From NCBI RefSeq assembly GCF_946480185.1, contig NZ_CAMLIG010000026.1:1-57998 (forward strand): a DNA stretch of 57,998 nt, given 5' to 3'. The stretch is from an uncultured Pedobacter sp. GTDB lineage: Bacteria; Bacteroidota; Bacteroidia; Sphingobacteriales; Sphingobacteriaceae. The position numbers were made by a program, and so were the translations under genes. Positions 1-7,538 of this stretch are shown here, piece by piece (position 1 is the stretch's first letter; every line of letters starts with the position of its first letter). A model generated the notes under the pieces. That model saw only the letters and a list, made by a program, of their open reading frames with translations. It was not told the DNA's origin and did not search any database.

Positions 1-256
1 TCGAAGAAAATAATAAACAACTATTCTTAGCCGCTTAAACCGAACTCACGTTAATTTTAAGAATCAGATTTTTTGTTTCAATGTATGTTTGTAATATTAC
101 ATTGTTTTGTGTAGAAATGCGAAATAATTTATCACACAATTTTAGTTTTTCGAAAAAATTAGAAAATTGAGAGCATACTGTTAAGTATATTGCCGAAAAA
201 AGAATGGCTTACGCAAAACAAACCAACAATTGATTAAAAACATTAACAGTTAACGG

Positions 257-1264
257 ATGAAACAAATTAGACTTATAAAATCACAAATCATAATTGCGCT
301 TTTTGCTGTATCTTTCCTCTGCTGCTCCCTTATTTCTTGCAATAAAGACAATACTGATGTACTTCCAACTATTGCGCAAATTGCGGTTGATTTGCATGAT
401 CTTAGCCAATTAGAAGCATCAGCTATAAAGGGAGGTTTAGTAGTAGCGCTTTCTAACAAAAATACTGCTTCGGGTTCTAACGGTAATTTCACCGTATTTG
501 CGCCAACTAATAAAGCGTTTGAAAAAATAGGATTGGTAAATCCACAAGATTTAAATGCTTTGCAAACTCCGTTTTTAGTAAGTGTTTTAAACTACCATCT
601 TAGCAACGGCATTACTAAAGATGATGCTTTAACCAATGGCGGCACTGTATCATCTTTGCTTGGAGCAACCATAACCAAAAGAATTATTATTAGAGATGGT
701 GAGAAATACGTGAACGGTTCTAAAATAATTGTAGCTAACAATAAGGCCGATAATGGGATAGCACATGTGATCGACCGTGTTTTATTAGCTTCCGGTACGG
801 ATATTGCAAATACAGTCCTATTTTTTTCACAAGGCAAAGGCTTTGTAAAACCAGAATTAAGCTTTTTAGTTGAAGCAGTTGTTTATTGCGATTTAGTGAG
901 CGCTTTATCAGATAAGACTCCAAATTATACTGTTTTTGCGCCAACGGACCAGGCTTTTAAGGATTTGGGTAAAACGCTAGGAATAGCAATAAACGAACCC
1001 TCAGACGTTAGAAAAATTAATAAAGCTACACTAAAACAGGTTTTGTTAAATCATGTGGTAAACCTTGGCGGGAAATTTACATCAGAACTTTACCCCGGAA
1101 ATTTAATGACTTTAAGCGGCAAAAACGTTACTTTGGGCGACTATGCTAATGGAGTACTAACCGTTAAGGGAAACGGAAATAGCATGGTTGCAAATATGGT
1201 AATTCCAGATATACAAACTACAAATGGCGTGGTCCATGTAATTGACAGGGTACTTTTGCCTTAA
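257..1264 (+). CDS. Two-domain fasciclin (FAS1) lipoprotein
   Basis: The 335-residue product starts with a lipoprotein signal ending in a lipobox (LISC, Cys28), so it is probably anchored in a membrane facing the periplasm or surface. Two FAS1 domains follow, at about residues 35-175 and 195-335. Each carries the H1-type motif (FTVFAPTNKAF and YTVFAPTDQAF) and ends with the H2-type motif (HVIDRVLL). FAS1 domains mediate adhesion or protein-protein contact, and no enzymatic role is implied. The gene stands alone, with a strong hairpin just after the stop. A possible -7 element (TATGTTTG, 84-91) lies far upstream, but no -33 partner was found. The partner of the protein is unknown. Confidence 0.9.
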   Translation: MKQIRLIKSQIIIALFAVSFLCCSLISCNKDNTDVLPTIAQIAVDLHDLSQLEASAIKGGLVVALSNKNTASGSNGNFTVFAPTNKAFEKIGLVNPQDLNALQTPFLVSVLNYHLSNGITKDDALTNGGTVSSLLGATITKRIIIRDGEKYVNGSKIIVANNKADNGIAHVIDRVLLASGTDIANTVLFFSQGKGFVKPELSFLVEAVVYCDLVSALSDKTPNYTVFAPTDQAFKDLGKTLGIAINEPSDVRKINKATLKQVLLNHVVNLGGKFTSELYPGNLMTLSGKNVTLGDYANGVLTVKGNGNSMVANMVIPDIQTTNGVVHVIDRVLLP

Positions 1265-1285
1265 AGTTTAAACTCGGTATTCTTT

Positions 1286-1318
1286 AGACTTACGAAGTTT
1301 CAAAAACTTCGTAAGTCT
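1286..1318. terminator. Hairpin between convergent genes
   Basis: A perfect 15-bp stem (1286-1300 with 1304-1318) closes a 3-base loop. It lies between the converging fasciclin and alcohol dehydrogenase genes and could stop transcription from either side, although the T-run after it is short. Confidence 0.7.
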
Positions 1319-1360
1319 TTAGTCAGCACATCCTTTACGCCTTATTCCTTACACCTCCAC

Positions 1361-2521
1361 TCAATAACTCATTTCAACTATTTTCTCTACATCAGCCGGA
1401 GTTAATCTTTTATGTTCTCCCAATCCTAACCAGCCTCTTTCAGTAAAACGTTCAGCAATTTTTTGCGCTGTTCCTTTATAATCATCTGTATAGTCAGAAA
1501 GCTTGGTATCAATCCCTAAAGATTTAAAAAATTCTTCTGTTTTATAGATTGCCGCTTTTGCAATGGCATCTGTATCACCTTCAGTTATTCCCCAAACTCT
1601 TTTTCCGTATTGCGCTAATTTTTCGCGTTTACTTTCAAAATTGTAACGGTAATGGCTTGGTGCAATTACGGCTAAAGTGCGAGCATGGTCAATACCAAAT
1701 TGTGCGGTAAGCTCATGTCCCATGGCATGCACTGCCCAATCTGTAGGTACACCTTTTTGTATCAAACCGTTTAAGGCCATGGTACAGCACCACATAAAAT
1801 TGGCTGCCGCGTCATAGTTTGATGGATCTGTAGTAATTACGGGTGCAACTTCAACTAGGGTTTGCATAATACTTTCTGCAATTCTATCCTGTAACGATGC
1901 GCCGGTTGGGTAAGTCATGTACTGTTCTAAAACATGTGTAAAAGCATCGGTGATTCCGTTGGCCAATTGCCTTTGTGGGATCGATTTTACCACTTCTGGG
2001 TCAAGAACCGAGAACTGAGGAAACAAACCCGGGCCGCCCATCCCTAATTTTTCCTGTGTTTCTTTTCGGGTAATTACCGATCCGGAGTTCATTTCTGAAC
2101 CTGTAGCCGGTAAAGTAAGTACGGTGCCAAACGGCAAACCCACTTCAGTTTTTATCGCATTTTTTAAAATATCCCACGGCGAATCGCCTTTGTATAAAGC
2201 AGCAGATGAAAGAAATTTAGTTCCATCAATTACAGAACCTCCGCCCACGGCAAGCATGTAAGTGATGTTTTCTGTTTTGATGATTTTCAAAGCATCCATC
2301 AAAATCTCATATTCTGGGTTTGCAGGAATCCCGCCAAACTCAACCACCTCAAAATCTTTCAAAGCTGTTTTTACCTGCTCATAAATTCCATTTTTTTTGA
2401 TACTTCCACCTCCGTAAAGCATTAAAACTTTAGCATTTTTCGGTATTTCTTGCGCTATTTTAGCTATTTGTCCTTTTCCAAAGATTATTTTGGTAGGGTT
2501 TTTAAATTCAAAATTTAACAT
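1361..2521 (-). CDS. Iron-containing (YqhD/BDH-type) alcohol dehydrogenase
   Basis: The 386-residue protein matches NAD(P)H-dependent group III alcohol dehydrogenases, which reduce aldehydes in the cytoplasm. A nucleotide-binding GGGSVID motif lies at residues 93-99. Metal ligands are visible as Asp192 and His196 (DAFTHVLEQ), His265 and His279. Their spacing equals that of E. coli YqhD (D194, H198, H267, H281) shifted by two residues, so the protein is full length. It is followed in the same direction after upstream gene 2585-3580 with a 63-base gap, so the two oxidoreductases may be co-transcribed. The physiological substrate cannot be read from sequence; aldehyde detoxification is the usual role of YqhD-like enzymes. 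Confidence 0.9.
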   Translation of the reverse strand: MLNFEFKNPTKIIFGKGQIAKIAQEIPKNAKVLMLYGGGSIKKNGIYEQVKTALKDFEVVEFGGIPANPEYEILMDALKIIKTENITYMLAVGGGSVIDGTKFLSSAALYKGDSPWDILKNAIKTEVGLPFGTVLTLPATGSEMNSGSVITRKETQEKLGMGGPGLFPQFSVLDPEVVKSIPQRQLANGITDAFTHVLEQYMTYPTGASLQDRIAESIMQTLVEVAPVITTDPSNYDAAANFMWCCTMALNGLIQKGVPTDWAVHAMGHELTAQFGIDHARTLAVIAPSHYRYNFESKREKLAQYGKRVWGITEGDTDAIAKAAIYKTEEFFKSLGIDTKLSDYTDDYKGTAQKIAERFTERGWLGLGEHKRLTPADVEKIVEMSY

Positions 2522-2584
2522 TTTATTCTTTTTTATTTTGCTATAAAATTACAACATCCAATTCTTCATATTGTTTACTCGCTG

Positions 2585-3580
2585 TCAGACTTTAACAATC
2601 ATTTTACCTTCGTTTTTCCCGTCGAATAAATCGATAAAGGCTTGCGGTATATTATCAAACCCGTCAACAATCGTTTCGGCGTATTTAAGTTTTCCTTCTT
2701 TAAGCCATTGGCTCAATTGCTTAATGGCTTCTGGAAATTTCTCTGCATAATTGCCAACAATAAATCCCTGCATCAACACACTGTTTTTAATTAAAATTGA
2801 CTGCAATCGTGGTCCGGTTAGAACTTCTGTGGCGTTGTATGATGAAATTGCACCACAAACGGGTACTCTTCCAAATTTATTGATATTTGCTAACACTGCA
2901 TCAGCTATTTCTCCGCCAACATTGTCAAAATAAATATCTACACTATTTGGCGTTGCGTCCTTAACGGCTTTTTGCATATCAGCAGTATTTTTATAATCTA
3001 TACCTGCATCAAACCCGAATTTGTTTTTTAGCATATTTACTTTTTCATCGCCACCGGCAATACCAACAACACGGCAACCTAATATTTTGCCAATTTGTCC
3101 AACTACCGAACCAACAGCTCCCGCGGCACCAGAAACTACCAAAGTTTCGCCTGCTTTTGGTTTTCCTATTTCTATTAAACCCAAATAAGCAGTTAATCCC
3201 GTCATTCCTAAAATGCCTAAATAAGCAGAAGGCTTATCGGTTTGCTTATCTATTTTATTTAATGATTTTCCGTTATTGGTTTGAAATTGTTTCCATGCTA
3301 GTATTCCCGAAACTAAATCCCCAACCTTAAAATCGCTGTTTTTTGATTCGGTAACTTCTGCAATCACGCTTGACTGTACAGGTTCATTTAATTGAAAAGG
3401 AGGAATGTAAGATTTTTCATCGCTCATTCTCCCTCGCAAATAGGGATCAACCGAAACATATAAGGTTTTTAATAGTACTTCGCCTTCTTTTGGGCTGGGT
3501 TGCGGTTCTTCTGTAAATTTAAAATCGGATATAACTGGTTTTCCTGTCGGACGTTTATTCAATAAAATGATCTTATTCAT
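2585..3580 (-). CDS. NADP-dependent MDR oxidoreductase (CurA/leukotriene B4 dehydrogenase-like)
   Basis: The 331-residue protein belongs to the zinc-independent medium-chain dehydrogenase/reductase group that reduces double bonds of enones and quinones with NADPH. The N-terminal part has the family phrase VSVDPYLRGRMSD, and the Rossmann motif (SGAAGAVGSVVGQIGK) lies near residues 150-165. The structural zinc cysteines of classical alcohol dehydrogenases are absent, as expected. The gene precedes the iron alcohol dehydrogenase on the same strand, and a joint role in handling reactive carbonyls is an inference. Curcumin reductase and prostaglandin reductase annotations are alternatives within the same family. 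Confidence 0.88.
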   Translation of the reverse strand: MNKIILLNKRPTGKPVISDFKFTEEPQPSPKEGEVLLKTLYVSVDPYLRGRMSDEKSYIPPFQLNEPVQSSVIAEVTESKNSDFKVGDLVSGILAWKQFQTNNGKSLNKIDKQTDKPSAYLGILGMTGLTAYLGLIEIGKPKAGETLVVSGAAGAVGSVVGQIGKILGCRVVGIAGGDEKVNMLKNKFGFDAGIDYKNTADMQKAVKDATPNSVDIYFDNVGGEIADAVLANINKFGRVPVCGAISSYNATEVLTGPRLQSILIKNSVLMQGFIVGNYAEKFPEAIKQLSQWLKEGKLKYAETIVDGFDNIPQAFIDLFDGKNEGKMIVKV

Positions 3581-3729
3581 AATGTTCTTTTTATTTTAAT
3601 GCACAAGTACCAAGCCATTAGGCAAGGTTAAAAATCATTTTAACTAAGCTTAACATTCAGTTGACACAGCGACTTTTGTTAAGACACCAAACAATTTAAG
3701 CTACTGCCTTTTTAATATAAACTGTTTAC

Positions 3730-3737
3730 TATCTTTG
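3730..3737 (+). promoter_or_regulatory. Possible -7 element (TATCTTTG)
   Basis: This matches the Bacteroidota TAnnTTTG element 14 bases before the start codon of the gene at 3752. No convincing TTG was seen at the -33 distance, so the call is tentative. Confidence 0.4.
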
Positions 3738-3751
3738 TTAAAAAAAGAACC

Positions 3752-4180
3752 ATGTATACAGGATTATTGCACCTCCATTCAATATTAAGATACGTTGTCT
3801 TAATACTAGTTTTGCTTTCAATTTTTCAGGCATTGGCAGCCGGGAACAAACCCTATACCGAAGCCAATAAAAAAGTAAATCTATTTGCTTTAATTAGTGC
3901 GCACACTCAGTTGTTAATAGGTTTGGTTTTATATTTCATTAGCCCGAAAGTAGATTTCTCTCAAATGAGCGATCCTATTACTCGTTATTGGAATGTGGAG
4001 CACATTAGCATGATGATTTTGGCAATTATTTTAATCACCATTGGATACTCAAAATCTAAGAAAGCAGTGGAGGCAAAAGCCAAACACAGAGCTATTTATG
4101 TGTATTACACCATAGCAATTGTAGTAGTTTTGTTGGCAATTTTCACCATGAAGGATAGAAATCCTTGGTGGAATATGTAG
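3752..4180 (+). CDS. Small four-helix membrane protein, cytochrome b-like family
   Basis: The 142-residue protein has four hydrophobic segments (about residues 8-28, 45-64, 83-103 and 113-133). Its histidines lie at or near membrane segments (HLHSILRY at the N-terminus, AHTQL in helix 2, EHISMM at helix 3). In Bacteroidota such proteins are often labelled cytochrome B, but heme binding is not shown by the sequence. The gene stands alone between the divergent oxidoreductase and the trp leader. The start is supported by a TAnnTTTG element just upstream. Function is not known. Confidence 0.75.
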   Translation: MYTGLLHLHSILRYVVLILVLLSIFQALAAGNKPYTEANKKVNLFALISAHTQLLIGLVLYFISPKVDFSQMSDPITRYWNVEHISMMILAIILITIGYSKSKKAVEAKAKHRAIYVYYTIAIVVVLLAIFTMKDRNPWWNM

Positions 4181-4201
4181 ATAAAAAAATAATTAAAAAT
4201 T

Positions 4202-4230
4202 TTTGAAAGTCGATTTTCTTTATAATTTTG
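4202..4230 (+). promoter_or_regulatory. Promoter of the trp leader (TTTG, 17 bp, TAATTTTG)
   Basis: TTTG at 4202-4205 and TAATTTTG at 4223-4230 fit the Bacteroidota -33/-7 pattern with a 17-bp spacer. The -7 element ends only seven bases before the leader-peptide ATG (4238). Transcription should therefore begin at or just before that ATG, and the leader peptide may be translated from a leaderless or nearly leaderless RNA. Confidence 0.65.
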
Positions 4231-4237
4231 CAAAGCA

Positions 4238-4315
4238 ATGAATAACAAAAACAATACAAACAGATGGTGGTGGCAAGGTAAAAACCTAGCTTCGGTAACT
4301 GTATTTGTATATTAA
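4238..4315 (+). CDS. trpL: trp operon leader peptide, 25 aa with three tandem Trp codons
   Basis: This short reading frame has 25 codons and a TAA stop. Codons 10-12 are three consecutive TGG codons (4265-4273), giving RWWWQ, in a peptide otherwise rich in Asn and Val. Trp is the rarest residue, and three in a row directly upstream of an anthranilate synthase gene and an intrinsic terminator is the hallmark of ribosome-mediated attenuation. The peptide has no expected activity; its translation speed senses charged tRNA-Trp. A segment inside its 3' half (4287-4295) can pair with the 5' arm of the terminator. The start is fixed by the promoter a few bases upstream. Confidence 0.85.
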   Translation: MNNKNNTNRWWWQGKNLASVTVFVY

Positions 4316-4359
4316 TAAAGAATTTAATCCAAACCTAAACAAATACGAACCCGACGCTA
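4287..4359 (+). promoter_or_regulatory. Candidate antiterminator pairing of the trp attenuator
   Basis: TAGCTTCGG (4287-4295) is complementary to CCGACGCTA (4351-4359) at eight of nine positions. The second segment overlaps the 5' arm of the terminator (4348-4356), so the two structures exclude each other. A ribosome stalled on the Trp codons (4265-4273) would leave 4287-4295 free. I found no strong hairpin that would sequester 4287-4295 when tryptophan is plentiful, only a 4-bp AGGT/ACCT pairing at 4276-4287. Confidence 0.65.
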
Positions 4360-4378
4360 ATCCGTCGGGTTTTTTTTT
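4348..4378 (+). terminator. Intrinsic terminator of the trp attenuator
   Basis: A perfect 9-bp GC-rich stem (4348-4356 with 4363-4371) closes a 6-base loop, and a run of nine T begins at 4370. It ends 27 bases before trpE, so it must be bypassed for trpE to be expressed from the upstream promoter. Confidence 0.92.
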
Positions 4379-4405
4379 GGATTTAAGATTTGTAAAACAT
4401 AAAAG

Positions 4406-5818
4406 ATGAAAACATTTAAACTAAATGTATCCTATAAAAAATTATTAGCAGACACCACCACCCCGGTGAGTATTTATTTGCGCTTACGCGATGTTTTTCC
4501 GAACAGTTTATTGTTGGAAAGCTCTGATTACCACAGCCGAGAAAACAGTAGAAGCTACGTTTGCTGTGATCCGGTGGCGGCAATTATTGTAAACAAAGGT
4601 GTTTTAACCAAAACCTACCCTAATGAAACCAAAGAAGTTTTAGAGGCTGGCACCTTTAATCTAAGTGATGAGGTTTATAATTTCAGAAAAAAATTTGAAA
4701 GCAATGCAGACACTAGTTTAAAGTTTATTACCGATGGACTTTTTGGTTATTTTACACACGAAGCGGTAGAATATTTTGAGGATATTAAACTTAAAGTAGA
4801 TGAAAATGATGAGCGAGAGATACCAACTTTTCAGTATCATGTTTACCATTACATTATTGCGATAGACCATTTTAAAAATGAGCTATACATTGTAAAAAAT
4901 GAGACAGAATTTGAGAAGGAACTGAACGGTTTAGAAAAAATTGAGTACCTCATCCAAAACAAAAACTTTCCTGAATATAAATTCAGCTTACAAGGCGAGG
5001 AAAGTTCGAATTTAAAAGATGAAGAATTTCTCTCTTTAGTGGAAACCATGAAAAAACATGTTTACCGTGGAGATGTTTTTCAGATTGTACCGTCCAGAGC
5101 TTTCCATACCTCATTTTTGGGCGATGAATTTAACGTTTACCGGGCTTTGCGCTCCATCAATCCATCGCCGTATTTATTCTATTTCGATTACGGCAGTTTT
5201 AAAATATTTGGGTCTTCGCCCGAAGCACAGCTGACCATTAAAAAAGGAGTGGCCTCTATTTATCCAATTGCCGGTACTTTTAAACGTTCTGGTGATGATA
5301 CCCAAGATAAATTGATTGCTGAACAATTGCAGAATGACCCTAAGGAATCTTCAGAGCATGTGATGTTGGTAGATTTGGCCCGTAATGATTTAAGCAGACA
5401 TTGCACCGAGGTAAAAGTAGAGGCCTACAAAGAAGTCCAGTTTTACTCCCATTTAATACATTTGGTTTCTAAAGTTAGCGGGCAGCTAAAACCGGGTGTA
5501 AACCCATTTAAAATTGTTGCAGATACTTTTCCGGCAGGCACCTTAAGTGGAGCGCCAAAATATAGAGCAATTGAGCTAATTGACCAATATGAAAAAGGCA
5601 AACGCAGTTTTTACAGCGGAGCTATCGGTTTTATGGGTTTCAACGGAGATTTTAACCACGCCATTATGATCCGCTCTTTTTTGAGTAAAGCGAATAAACT
5701 GCATTACCAAGCCGGTGCCGGAATTGTCGCCGACTCAGATCCAGCTTCAGAATTAAATGAGGTAAACCATAAAATTGCGGCGTTAAGAAATGCGCTTAAA
5801 CAGGCAGAGGAAATTTGA
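4406..5818 (+). CDS. trpE: Anthranilate synthase component I
   Basis: The 470-residue cytoplasmic enzyme makes anthranilate from chorismate, using ammonia from TrpG, in the first committed step of tryptophan synthesis. The N-terminal LLES motif followed by a Ser- and Arg-rich stretch is the tryptophan feedback site of TrpE. The chorismate-binding domain contains DVFQIVPSRAF, IAGTFKRSGDD, DLARNDLSR, PAGTLSGAPK and QAGAGIVADSDP. The related aminodeoxychorismate synthase PabB is the main alternative. The LLES element and the Trp-codon leader upstream argue for TrpE. Expression is probably controlled by attenuation and activity by tryptophan inhibition. trpG follows after a 136-base spacer that holds an inverted repeat. 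Confidence 0.95.
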   Translation: MKTFKLNVSYKKLLADTTTPVSIYLRLRDVFPNSLLLESSDYHSRENSRSYVCCDPVAAIIVNKGVLTKTYPNETKEVLEAGTFNLSDEVYNFRKKFESNADTSLKFITDGLFGYFTHEAVEYFEDIKLKVDENDEREIPTFQYHVYHYIIAIDHFKNELYIVKNETEFEKELNGLEKIEYLIQNKNFPEYKFSLQGEESSNLKDEEFLSLVETMKKHVYRGDVFQIVPSRAFHTSFLGDEFNVYRALRSINPSPYLFYFDYGSFKIFGSSPEAQLTIKKGVASIYPIAGTFKRSGDDTQDKLIAEQLQNDPKESSEHVMLVDLARNDLSRHCTEVKVEAYKEVQFYSHLIHLVSKVSGQLKPGVNPFKIVADTFPAGTLSGAPKYRAIELIDQYEKGKRSFYSGAIGFMGFNGDFNHAIMIRSFLSKANKLHYQAGAGIVADSDPASELNEVNHKIAALRNALKQAEEI

Positions 5819-5839
5819 TTTAAAGGCTAGAGGGCGTTT

Positions 5840-5946
5840 GGTTTAGGGTTTAAGGGATTTTCAAATCTTAACACCACGCTCATTATAAAGAATTAGGTTA
5901 TTGAATGACGACAAGGTATAATGCCTTACGCCACCAACCTTAAACC
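5840..5946. repeat. Inverted repeat in the trpE-trpG spacer
   Basis: GGTTTAGGGTT (5840-5850) and AACCTTAAACC (5936-5946) pair at ten of eleven positions across the 136-base spacer. The GGTTTAAGG word recurs in the next spacer of the same operon. Confidence 0.6.
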
Positions 5947-5954
5947 ATAAAAAA

Positions 5955-6527
5955 ATGAAAATATTAGTTATAGATAATTACGATTCTTTCACCTATAATT
6001 TGGTGCATTTGTTAAATGAGTTAGGTCATGAAGCGGAAGTTTGGAGAAATGATAAGTTTAATATTGAAGATGTAGATGCTTTTGAAAAGATTTTACTTTC
6101 GCCAGGTCCGGGAATTCCTTCTGAAGCGGGTTTGCTTTTAGAAATAATTAAAACGTACGCCAAAACGAAGAGTATTTTGGGCGTTTGCTTAGGTCAGCAA
6201 GCTATTGCCGAGGTTTTTGGTGGCGAACTGTATAATTTAGAAAAACCAGTTCATGGAACTGCGACAAAAATCGTGATAACAGATCCGGAAGAAGTGATTT
6301 TTAAAGGTTTAAACAGCGGATTTAAAATTGGCAGGTACCATTCTTGGGCGGTAAAGTCAGATAATTTTCCGGAAGAACTGTTGGTTACAGCAACTGACGA
6401 AAAAGGCGTAATGATGGCTTTGCGCCACCGTTATTATGATGTACGGGGCGTACAATTTCACCCAGAATCTGTGTTGACAGAATTTGGAAAAGAAATGATT
6501 GCTAATTGGCTGGATGCGAGGCAGTAG
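5955..6527 (+). CDS. trpG: Anthranilate synthase component II (glutamine amidotransferase)
   Basis: This 190-residue class I glutamine amidotransferase supplies ammonia to TrpE. The family motifs are complete. LSPGPGIPSEAG forms the substrate site, GVCLGQQAI contains the nucleophilic cysteine, and VQFHPESVLTE holds the catalytic His and Glu. The length is that of a stand-alone TrpG with no TrpD fusion. It could also serve PabB, as amphibolic subunits do in some bacteria. Its place after trpE and before trpC supports the tryptophan role. Confidence 0.93.
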   Translation: MKILVIDNYDSFTYNLVHLLNELGHEAEVWRNDKFNIEDVDAFEKILLSPGPGIPSEAGLLLEIIKTYAKTKSILGVCLGQQAIAEVFGGELYNLEKPVHGTATKIVITDPEEVIFKGLNSGFKIGRYHSWAVKSDNFPEELLVTATDEKGVMMALRHRYYDVRGVQFHPESVLTEFGKEMIANWLDARQ

Positions 6528-6539
6528 GGTGTGTGGTAA

Positions 6540-6620
6540 AAGGTTTAAGGCATAGATAACGCATAACCTTTTCTACCATCTGCAAAATCCTTACACCTTA
6601 ACCCCTATACCTTAAACCTT
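6540..6620. repeat. Inverted repeat in the trpG-trpC spacer
   Basis: AAGGTTTAAGGCATAG (6540-6555) and CTATACCTTAAACCTT (6605-6620) pair at 15 of 16 positions around a 49-base loop. This nearly fills the 101-base spacer. It shares its GGTTTAAGG core with the trpE-trpG spacer repeat. Confidence 0.75.
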
Positions 6621-6628
6621 GTAAAAAA

Positions 6629-7411
6629 ATGAACATCCTAGATAAAATAGTTGCTCGTAAAAAAGAAGAAGTTGCATCGGCGAAAGCCAAAAACAGCATT
6701 AAAGAATTAGAAGCTTTTGCGACTTTTTCAAGACAAACTTACAGCTTAAAAACTTTTTTAACCGATCCAAACAAATCTGGAATTATAGCTGAGTTTAAAA
6801 GAAAATCTCCTTCAAAAGGAATTATAAACGACACGGTTACGGTAGAAGAAGTAACCACCGGCTATGCAAGGGCAGGAGCTTCTGCATTATCTGTTTTAAC
6901 GGATCATGATTTTTTTATGGGTCATGAGGATGATTTGATAGTGGCCCGTAAAGTAAATGAAATCCCCATTTTACGGAAAGATTTTATGGTGGATGAATAC
7001 CAGATTATTGAGGCGAAAGCCATTGGTGCTGATATTGTTCTGCTGATTGCGGCCTGTTTAACCCCTGCCGAAATTTTAAGTTTTGCGAAGCTGGCCAAAT
7101 CCCTAGGTTTAAGCACTTTACTGGAGGTGCATAATCGCGAAGAATTGGACAGAAGCTTAAATCCATACTTAGATGTCGTAGGTGTAAACAATCGAAATTT
7201 GAAAAATTTTACGGTAAGTATTGACACCTCTTTATCGCTGGCTGAAATTATCCCGAGTGATTTTCTGAAAATATCTGAAAGCGCAATTAGTGAGCCTAAA
7301 ACCATCAAAACATTAAAGAAAGCCGGTTTCAACGGGTTTTTAATAGGAGAGAACTTTATGCGGACAGCAAATCCGGGGCAAGCAATGGCAGATTTTGTAA
7401 AACAGCTTTAA
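6629..7411 (+). CDS. trpC: Indole-3-glycerol-phosphate synthase
   Basis: The 260-residue TIM-barrel enzyme closes the indole ring of 1-(2-carboxyphenylamino)-1-deoxyribulose 5-phosphate. Typical motifs are IIAEFKRKSPSKG (substrate phosphate and catalytic Lys), LRKDFMVDEYQI, GVNNRNL, ISESAI and GFLIGENFM. It is a single-domain protein without a TrpF fusion. It is the last gene of this block. trpD would normally stand between trpG and trpC, and trpF, trpB and trpA would follow, but none is present in the window, so the pathway must be completed elsewhere. Confidence 0.95.
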   Translation: MNILDKIVARKKEEVASAKAKNSIKELEAFATFSRQTYSLKTFLTDPNKSGIIAEFKRKSPSKGIINDTVTVEEVTTGYARAGASALSVLTDHDFFMGHEDDLIVARKVNEIPILRKDFMVDEYQIIEAKAIGADIVLLIAACLTPAEILSFAKLAKSLGLSTLLEVHNREELDRSLNPYLDVVGVNNRNLKNFTVSIDTSLSLAEIIPSDFLKISESAISEPKTIKTLKKAGFNGFLIGENFMRTANPGQAMADFVKQL

Positions 7412-7501
7412 TTGGGAATTATTGTAATAATAGAAAGCTTTTCTGTTCGTAGAATAAAGCGAAGCGTTTATACAATAACTCAAACAAACCACAATATAAG
7501 T

Positions 7502-7528
7502 AAGTCCCTCTCCTTCGGAGAGGGATTT
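7502..7528. repeat. Hairpin repeat between trpC and the regulator gene
   Basis: CCCTCTCC (7506-7513) and GGAGAGGG (7517-7524) form a perfect stem that extends by four more, mostly AT, pairs to 7502-7528. There is no T-run. The word set (CCCTCTCCTTCGGAGAGGG, then ATTTAGGGTGAGGC) resembles an intergenic repeat I recall as common in Bacteroidota. It lies between convergent genes and may act as a terminator. Confidence 0.6.
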
Positions 7529-7538
7529 AGGGTGAGGC

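Noticed and set aside
1..256. Possible gene fragment at the left edge
   Set aside because: No supported reading frame; only a TATGTTTG element at 84-91 without a -33 partner.
4406..6527. Aminodeoxychorismate synthase (pabB/pabA) as identity of the first two genes
   Set aside because: The LLES feedback motif, the Trp-codon leader and the adjacent trpC favour anthranilate synthase.
6922..7332. 136-codon open frame antisense to trpC
   Set aside because: trpC motifs on the plus strand are complete, and the antisense frame shows no recognisable domain.
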